A stretch of DNA of 64,000 bases from Cunninghamia lanceolata (lineage: Eukaryota > Streptophyta > Pinopsida > Cupressales > Cupressaceae), in assembly GCA_027924645.1 (NCBI GenBank), contig BSBN01001017.1:11434501-11498500 (forward strand), written 5' to 3'. Each line of letters starts with the position of its first letter. Position 1 is the first letter of the stretch. The position numbers and the translations under genes are program-made. The notes beneath the pieces were generated by a model. It had not been told where the DNA came from. It searched no databases and saw only the letters and a list, made by a program, of their open reading frames with translations. This document shows positions 57,470 through 64,000 of this stretch, one piece after another.

Positions 57470-58242
57470 CTAATGTACAGCCCAATAAATCAGAAAATGC
57501 TGCTCAAACTCAGTCTTTCAAGTTATAAGAAATCAAAGGATTATTGCAATCTTTTGGTAATGAGCTGACAAATATCAAAAAATAGCAGTTCTAGAATAGA
57601 CAGCCTTATCGGCCACATAGTCAAGGGCAAAATCAGCCTTATCAGGGGTAAAACCAGCCATACCAAGCTAATAGGCCACCTTATCAAAGCAATTACCAGG
57701 GTGCTAGGCAAAATGTGAACTAGAGGCCTTTCCAGCCTTACAATCCTGCACCTATTAATGCAGCTAGCGACCTTGTCCCTATTCAGAATAACCTTGTAGC
57801 TGAGTATGAATGGTGTCTTCCCTATAATCAGCCACACAGTCAGGCAGGCTATCCAAATGGAGTGATAAATCAGGCTCTAATGGTGCAAAATGTTGCAGTT
57901 TCATAGCCAAACACACTTAATGATGGTGTTCTACAGCAGCAAGGGCAGCCTCAGAATGATATTGCCTTCCTAAATTGGCAGGGAGATGAGTTTTGTGGTA
58001 TGGACAGAGATGATACTTCAGTTGCAACGAATACAAGAGCTAAGAAGAGGGGTTATGAGATAGATCAAGTAGAAAACAAAGAAAAAAGACCTACTGATCC
58101 TTCTACATCCCAGATTCCCCATATTTTGCAATGGAACACTCAAACAACCGCCAGGGAACACCCTCAGTTGTAGGCTGATATTGCTGCTGCAAAGTCACAT
58201 CATAATGTAAATGTCACCTCACCTTTCAATATCATTGAAAAT
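57470..58242 (+). pseudogene. G3 Gln-rich Gag-protease linker
   Basis: In frame with stops it reads QPYRPHSQGQNQPYQG and similar Gln/Tyr/Pro repeats (57600-57740), then a charged stretch with TRAKKRGYEIDQVENKEKRP near 58030-58090, possibly a basic nuclear signal. No zinc knuckle. Typical of the linker in Tat-group polyproteins. Confidence 0.6.
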
Positions 58243-59040
58243 ATGAATAAAATGAATGTGACAATGTCTATGTGGGATTCCTTAGTGATCTTAGGTCAAA
58301 AGGACATGTTACAATCTGCTTTGTCTGATTTAAAAGTGTCAAATGATACAACTGTTGACCAAGCTAGGGTTGTTCTTACTAATTCATCCCAGTATGGCGT
58401 CAAACTACCAAATAAGAGTGCTAAACCACTTCCATTTTATGTGTCATTAATAATAGGAGACAAGTTAGTACATAACTACATGGTGGATAGTGGTGCAAGT
58501 AGTTCTGTAATGCCAAAACAGATTGCAGACCAATTAGGATTGAAATACTAGTCCCTGACAAAGGGTGTGCTCTAGCTAGATGGCATAGCTGTTAACACTA
58601 TGGGTGTGAAAAAGATCTAGGTCTCACTTTGCATACCTGTCTGAATGTTTCCATTTCTCAAGAGGTGTTCATCATAGATCTACCTCCTTATTTCGCCATG
58701 TGTTTGTCAAGAGAGTTCACAGCCAAGATAGGAGGATATTTATCCTCGGATTGGTCCCACATGCTATTCAAGACCTGATATGGCACAAAAGTGACCATTA
58801 AATCTAAATTTCTTTCTAAACATCACATAGAGCTTTATGTCCCAAGTGTTGTTAATGAAAATTATATTATTTCTGATGAGTCTGAGCTTGTTGCTGCTCA
58901 ACAACTACAAGCTGAAAGTATACCAAAAGTACTGTTAGTGGATTGGGCCTTGGAAAATATTGTTGATGATCCCGAGGGACACATCCAAGAAACTGGTATG
59001 GGGGTTTACATACTGTACGAACCCAAAATCGTAATTCCAA
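58243..59040 (+). pseudogene. G3 aspartic protease
   Basis: LPFYVSLIIGDKLVHNYMVD leads to the active site DSGASSSVMPKQIADQLGLKY (58486-58548); Asp-Ser-Gly is intact. Retropepsin would cut the polyprotein. Stops follow at 58549-58551 and later. From 58791 a piece reads TIKSKFLSKHHIELYVPSVV and leads into the RNase H domain. Confidence 0.87.
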
Positions 59041-59500
59041 ACCTTGTAAAGAGTTTAGAACAATAGATAGAACAACAAGATGAGGTATGGAAAATGTACT
59101 TTGATGGCTCTAGAAATAGGAATGGATCTGGTGGTGGTGCAATGCATGTGTCTCCACAAGGTGACAGATATTATTCTGCTTTCCATTTTGCTTTTTTGTG
59201 TATAAATAACATTGTTGAGTTTGAAGGGTTGATTCAGGGTTTGTAGTGGGCAAGAAAGAGAAAAATTAGTTGTTTGCAGGTGTATGGGGACAACGAACTC
59301 TTTGTAAATCAAGTGAGGGGACTGCATGTCACAAAGAATGATGTTTCGAAATACTATAAACATAGGGTATGGGACATGATTGAGGAGTTTGATGCTTTCA
59401 ATCTAATCTCTATTCCAAGAAATTAGAACTATCATGCAGATAGGCTAGCTATGATTAGGGCTCAGTTCAATATCCCCAGTGATATTCAAAGAGAAAAGAA
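59041..59500 (+). pseudogene. G3 extra RNase H (Tat/archaeal type), located before reverse transcriptase
   Basis: Reads DEVWKMYFDGSRNRNGSGGG (59079-59138), CINNIVEFEGLIQGL (about 59202-59244), a stop, LQVYGDNELFVNQV (59275-59316) and, after another stop, NYHADRLAMIRAQ (59428-59466). The four acidic residues of the RNase H fold (Asp in FDGS, Glu in EFEG, Asp in YGDN, Asp in HADR) are all kept. This is the RVT_3-like domain that plant Tat elements acquired in addition to the RNase H joined to reverse transcriptase. In G2 it lies after RNase H; here it lies between protease and reverse transcriptase. The continuity with protease upstream and RT downstream, in one strand and without a target duplication, argues against a simple later insertion. 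Confidence 0.88.
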
Positions 59501-59760
59501 ACAGCCTCATGTGAAAATAGTTGATAGGCCCTCTATTCCTGACAATAACATTCATTGGTAGGTTTTTGAGAGTGATGAGCAGGTTCTGCGTTTCCTGTTA
59601 GAAGAGGATGAGTTTTCTATGATGAATTAGAACAAACTCAAACAACAATATGATGATGATCAAGTGGTTCAGTTAAGGACTAATAAGCTACCCAGAGGGT
59701 TGGTAACCTTGGAGTCCATTTTTTGGTACTGATGATTAGCTGAAAAAGAGCAAAACTAGC

Positions 59761-61404
59761 ATGCTAGTCAAAGAGGATCATTATGAGAAGCTAGAAATTT
59801 TCAAAGGTAAGCTTCTCAAAATTGGTAAAATCTATTCACTTAAGGATAGGAAAGCTTTTATTGCTCTTTGCCAAGAGTTTGAGGCTGTGTTTGCTTGGGA
59901 ATACTTAGACCTGAAAGGGTTTGACCCTCATATTGCCCAGCATACCATAGAGTTAGAGCCAGTTGCAAAACCTATGAGGTAGAAACAAAGACCATTAAAT
60001 CCAAAGCTTGAGCCTCTGATGATTAAAGAATTAACCAAGCTAATCGAGGGAAGCATAATTTTTCTTATCAAGCATACTTCTTGGGTCTCAAATCTTGTTC
60101 CTGTGAGGAAAAAGAATGGAGAGATTAGACTGTGTGTTGACTTTAGAGACCTTAATAGAGCCTCCCTAAAAGACCACTACCCACTACCCTCAATGGAGCA
60201 AATTCTACAAGTAGTGGCTGGTTCAGAAAGATTTTCCTTACTTGACGGATATTCCGGTTATAATCAAGTGTTAGTCAAGGAAGAGGATCAATTTAAAACT
60301 ACTTTTACCACCAAATGGGGCCCCATGGCCTATAGAAGGATGTTTTTTGGTTTGGAAAATGCTGGCTCTACTTTTTAGAGAGTTATGGATATGGCTTTTA
60401 AAGGTTTGCTTTATAAATTGGTACTTGTGTACCTTGATGATATCACAGTTTTCTCTAAAGATGTAGCTAAACATTTATTCCACCTCAAACAAGTATTTGA
60501 GAGATGTAAAGAGTTTCAGATATCTCTCAATCCCAAGAAATGCATTTTTGCTATGCATGAAGGCAAGCTTTTAGGGTACATTATGTCAAAGAAGGGAGTT
60601 ACCATTGATAAAGAAAGAGTAAGAGCTATTTTGGAGCTACCTTTACCCAGTCACAAGAAGGGACTACAAAGTTTTATTGGCAGAATTAATTTTCTATGAA
60701 CATTTATACTTGACATTGCAAATTTATTAAAACCATTGACCTCTATGTTAAAGAAAAATATATCTTTCAGTTGGACAAAAGAGGCCAAACTTAGCTTTGA
60801 GTCCATAAAAGAGGCATTATCAGCTACACCAACTCTAGTAAATCCTGATAATTTCTCAAAAGATTTTATTTTGTATGCTTATGGCAGTCTAGATACAATT
60901 TCTGCAATTCTAGTATAGCAGCAAAATGAAGGCTTTGAGCAGCCAATCGCTTTCTTTAGTCAAGGACTAGAGGAGTATGAACAGAGGTGTAGTTTCATTG
61001 AAAAACATGTCCTTGCAGTGGTAAAGAGTCTCAAGAAGTTTAGGCATCTTATTTCTAACAACAAGGTACATTTAATGGTTGCTCACCCTAGCGTGAAGGA
61101 ACTTTTGTTAGGGAAGGATGTTAATGAGAAAAGGGTTGGTTGGATCACCAAAGTCATGGAATATGACGTAGACATCAAGATAACCAAGCTCATTAGAGGT
61201 AGAGGGCTTAGTGAGCATCTTGCTACTAGATCTAAAAATGAAACAGAGAAGGAAGAAGAGGTGCTTCTAACCATTGAAGATGAACATCGGGATGATACAA
61301 CAGCAGTCGAAATAGGTTGGGTCAATGACATGACTCATTTTTGGCAAACTAGTGAATGTCCAGTAGGTTTAGATAGATCCAAGAGAAGATATTTTAGACT
61401 GTAG
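59761..61404 (+). pseudogene. pol: G3 reverse transcriptase and RNase H
   Basis: From 59761: EFEAVFAWEYLDLKGFDPHI, then LVPVRKKNGEIRLCVDFRDL (60088-60147), LLDGYSGYNQVLVKEEDQFK, MFFGLENAGSTF, a stop at 60376-60378, and the catalytic YLDD at about 60430-60441. The thumb reads LGYIMSKKGVTIDKERV. The RNase H starts FILYAYGSLDTISAILV (about 60868-60918), where the first catalytic Asp is not evident, and goes on with PIAFFSQGLEEYEQRCSFIE and VGWITKVMEYDVDIKITKL. The linked RNase H thus looks weakened while the extra one upstream keeps its residues. Confidence 0.92.
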
Positions 61405-62586
61405 TCTATTTCATATGTTTTAATTAATGATATCCTTTTCAGAAAGGATTTTAATGGTGTGTTGTTAAGATGCATTGATAATGATCAAACTGACAAGGTG
61501 TTGCATGAGTTTCATGATGGAACAGCAGGGGGTCATTTTGCCCCAAGAACTACTACTTGGAAAATAATGAGAGCTGGCTATTACTGGCCCAACTTATTCA
61601 AGGATGCCCATGCATGGACCAGAAATTGTGTAAGATGTGTCATTTTTGCAGGCAAAGAAAGGCTGCCAACTTTACCTCTGCAACCAATTCAAGTAGAGCT
61701 GCCCTTCATGAGATGGGGTATTGATTTTATAGGTCCCATTAACCCACCATCAAGTGTAGGCCACAGGTGGGTACTTATAGTAACAGACTATTTCACAAGG
61801 TGGACTGAAGCAATGGATCTGTAGGAATCCAATGAGAATGTTGTTTTGAACTTTTATCATGATTTGGTATCCAGATTTGGAGTACCTAAGTTAATTATCT
61901 CAGACAATGCTTTAGCCTTTGTTGGATTGAGGATAACTGATTGGGTTGTGAAGAATAGAATCTATTTAAACACTTCATCAAATTATTACCCACAGGGTAA
62001 TGGTCTGGCTGAATCCACAAATAAGAATCTCATAAGGATTATCAAAAGATCAATGGAGGACAACCAGAGAGCCTGGCACACCAATCTGAAATATGCCTTA
62101 TGGGCAGATAGAATAACTCGGAAGAGATCTATTGGAAACTCTCCATATATGTTAGTTTATGGAAAAGAGGCAAGATTGCCTATGTCTGTAGAGCTACCAG
62201 TACTTGATGTCATGAATCAACTGGAGATGTTTGAAGAAGGAGACCCCATGGCTATCAGATATGCTCAACTTATGGAGCTTGAAGAGATCAGAGATAAAGC
62301 CATGAAAGCTATGGAGTATCATCAACTTCAGACAAAAAGAGTTTTTGATAACAAGGCCACTCCCATAAATTTTAGGGAGGGTGATATGGTACTTAAATGG
62401 GATGAGTTGAAAAGCAGGCCAGGGAAGCACTCCAAGTTTGATAGCATGTGGAGTGGCCCATTTATCATTACTAAATGCAAGGAGCACAATGCATTTTAGT
62501 TATCAAACATGGATGGAGAAAGTTTGCCTATCCCAGTCAATGGGATACACCTGAAGAGGTGTTTTGAGGTAAAATCAGTAGATTAG
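61405..62586 (+). pseudogene. pol: G3 integrase
   Basis: Zinc-binding part: HEFHDGTAGGHF (61504-61539) and NCVRCVIF. Catalytic core: GIDFIGPI (61717-61740; Asp kept), KLIISDNALAF (61890-61922; Asp kept), NGLAESTNKNL (62000-62033; Glu kept). A stop after TRWTEAMDL (61822-61824) and one at 62497-62499 break the frame, otherwise it is open. The C-terminal part (NFREGDMVLKWDELKSRPGK, WSGPFIITKC) is the usual gypsy integrase tail without a chromodomain. Ends at 62584-62586. Confidence 0.92.
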
Positions 62587-62861
62587 GTTTCTTGCTTTCA
62601 ATAAGTGCTGCTACACAATAGTTTAGACACCTTTTGTTTTTCGTAAGTGTTGTCTACCACAGTTAGAGGAGTTGCTTTCAACATTTTGTTTTGGTTTTGG
62701 TCTTCCTGTGTTCTTCATTGCTGATATGCTGAGTTACTAAGGTCATGATTGATTATCAAAGGTTTATTTTTAAGTCTCTATGTGACTCCATGCCCAATGG
62801 ATGTATAAGGCCACTAATCCATTTGTTTAGCAGGCAAACACCCTTGAGAGGTCGCCAAAGA
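62587..62861 (+). other. G3 3' untranslated region
   Basis: Short AT-rich stretch. The bases before the LTR (ttgagaggtcgccaaaga) are only partly purine, so the polypurine tract is degenerate or lies elsewhere. Confidence 0.5.
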
Positions 62862-64000
62862 TGTTGTCATATTCCCCCCCCCACAAAATATTCTTGTTTC
62901 TTCCTTCTATCAAAGAAATCCGATCAGAGAAAGTTTAAATAGAAGGAGAGAAAGTCTTAAATCTTACATTTTTCCCATACTGTGTCTTGCAAAAAAAAAT
63001 CCCAAAATCTCACCTAGAGAATCTTTGCCAAAAACCCAGAAAAACCCAGAAAAACCCAGAAAAACCCAAAAATCTTTTAGCTTCAAGTTTTTCCATCGCA
63101 GGGATTTCTCAGTTTCATTCTTAGTATTTGTGTATGCATCTTTTGCTTGTATATTCACATTGTATGTTTAGACATACAAAGGGCAGATACAAGGGAATAT
63201 ACAACGGTAGCATACAAATTCAGATGCATGTTTGTAACATGCAAAGGTTTGTATGTAGTTTTCCTTTGTATATTTCGCATTGTATATGCGATATACAAAG
63301 GTAAGGTACAAGGGGCAGATATACAAAGGGATTTTTTTGTGACTACGACCATCGATGGCCCAACTCATAGTCTCTCCAACAGCTGATGAAGCATACATGG
63401 CAGATATACAAAGGGTCATCGGTGAGATAGGCCTTATCAGCAGCCAAGTCCATTTTCTCCCCGACAGCCGATACAACGAAACATACAAAGGGGGAGATGC
63501 AATTGGTGGGGTCTGCTGAATGTACAATGGGTGATTGTATCTCATATACAAGTCACATTGTATATGCAATATACAAGGCAATGATACAAAGAAGAGATAT
63601 GCAAAGTCTATATACAAGGAAAAGATACAAGGGTTGGGGCCCACCAATCGCGTATACAAGGGCATATACATTCCTATTATACAAGGCCCAGACTCAAGGT
63701 GAATATGCATTCTAGTTGATAAAGGCACAAGTGTTTGTTTGCATCTTTGTTTGTATGTTCGCGTTGTATGTTTGGACATACAAGGGAATATACGAAGGTA
63801 GCATACAAAGGTCAGACGCATGTTCGCAATGTACAAGTGCGATTGTATGTAGTTTTGCTTGTATGTTCGCATTGTATATGCGATATACAAAGCCGATATA
63901 CAAAGAAGAAGAGATACGAGCCGAACCTATTGCAAAGTTCCAATATGGCCGATAACCCTTTGAGTTCCACATTGTATGTATATTTGTGATTGTATGTTTG
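62862..64000 (+). repeat. G3 3' LTR, cut by the window edge
   Basis: Aligned with 53905 onwards. It differs by an extra 60 bp or so near 63000-63070, including a (AAAAACCCAG) run of four copies at about 63029-63068 where the 5' LTR has one. From 63135 it repeats the ATACAA/TTGTAT block, with perfect hairpins such as TTGTATAT-GCG-ATATACAA at 63280-63298 and again near 63870-63888. Confidence 0.88.

Larger units (their letters stand above)
53905..64000 (+). mobile_element. Ty3-gypsy retrotransposon G3 with extra RNase H before reverse transcriptase, right end outside window
   Basis: 5' LTR 53905-56428, primer site, gag, protease, Tat-type RNase H, reverse transcriptase, RNase H, integrase, then 3' LTR from 62862 to the edge. 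The gene order is complete, and catalytic residues are mostly kept although stops are present. The bases before the 5' LTR are gctat; the matching target copy is outside the window. Confidence 0.92.

Noticed and set aside
63168..63890. Minus-strand open frame of 240 codons in the G3 3' LTR (and 165 and 153 codon frames at 54210-54783)
   Set aside because: They lie inside the hairpin-rich LTR block. The repeated words happen to lack stops in these frames and yield low-complexity Tyr/Ile/Cys-rich protein on both strands; there is no domain, and the frame differs between LTRs.
53905..64000. Endogenous retrovirus or pararetrovirus with an envelope gene
   Set aside because: After integrase G3 has only 275 bp before the 3' LTR, and G2 has only the antisense PMD gene there; no envelope-like or movement-protein-like frame was seen.

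Overview
The window is a stack of nested plant LTR retrotransposons. I see no intact host gene, rRNA, tRNA, CRISPR array or bacterial-type feature. Ty1-copia and Ty3-gypsy proteins with plant-type primer sites (one matching the 3' end of initiator tRNA-Met), a Tat-type second RNase H domain, a plant mobile domain (PMD) and long AT-rich LTRs point to a seed plant with a large repeat-rich genome. A gymnosperm would fit, but that is inference. Nearly every coding region carries stops and frameshifts, so almost all genes are listed as pseudogenes.

Layout, left to right. 1-4956 is the 3' part of a + strand copia element (C1) with its 3' LTR. 4957-5276 is the 3' piece of another LTR. From 5277 to 19570 runs an old minus-strand gypsy element (G1). 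It is interrupted by a 7.46 kb non-autonomous minus-strand element (N1, 5414-12874, duplicated target AGATT) and by a solo LTR (14577-15952, target GATGG). In the 5' LTR of G1 sits a + strand Tat-type gypsy element (G2, 19571-48406, target CATGT). Inside G2 are a second non-autonomous element (N2, 20891-29517, target ATAAG, in the 5' LTR), a solo LTR (30960-32360, target CTTGG, in the protease gene) and a tandem duplication of about 6.76 kb (33598-40358 and 40361-47129). N2 in turn carries a 1055 bp element with terminal inverted repeats (25314-26368, target GAC). From 48412 to 53300 lie two minus-strand copia gag regions on either side of one LTR. 53301-53904 is an LTR fragment. From 53905 to the right edge is a + strand gypsy element (G3) with 2.5 kb LTRs.

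The parts likely to repay study are these. (1) N1 and N2 belong to one family that keeps LTRs, primer site, polypurine tracts and a coiled-coil/four-zinc-knuckle ORF, but has an unrecognised ORF of roughly 1000 codons where pol should be. C1 shares its unusual multiple polypurine-tract 3' end and may be a relative of its helper. (2) G3 has its extra Tat-type RNase H between protease and reverse transcriptase, whereas G2 has it after the normal RNase H. (3) G2 carries an antisense PMD gene in its 3' region, present twice through the tandem duplication. (4) The LTRs of G3 are packed with short TTGTAT/ATACAA hairpins.

Target-site duplications, an empty site in the second LTR of G2, and reading frames that rejoin when insertions are mentally removed fix the relative order: G1 first, then G2, then N2 and the tandem duplication, then the TIR element.
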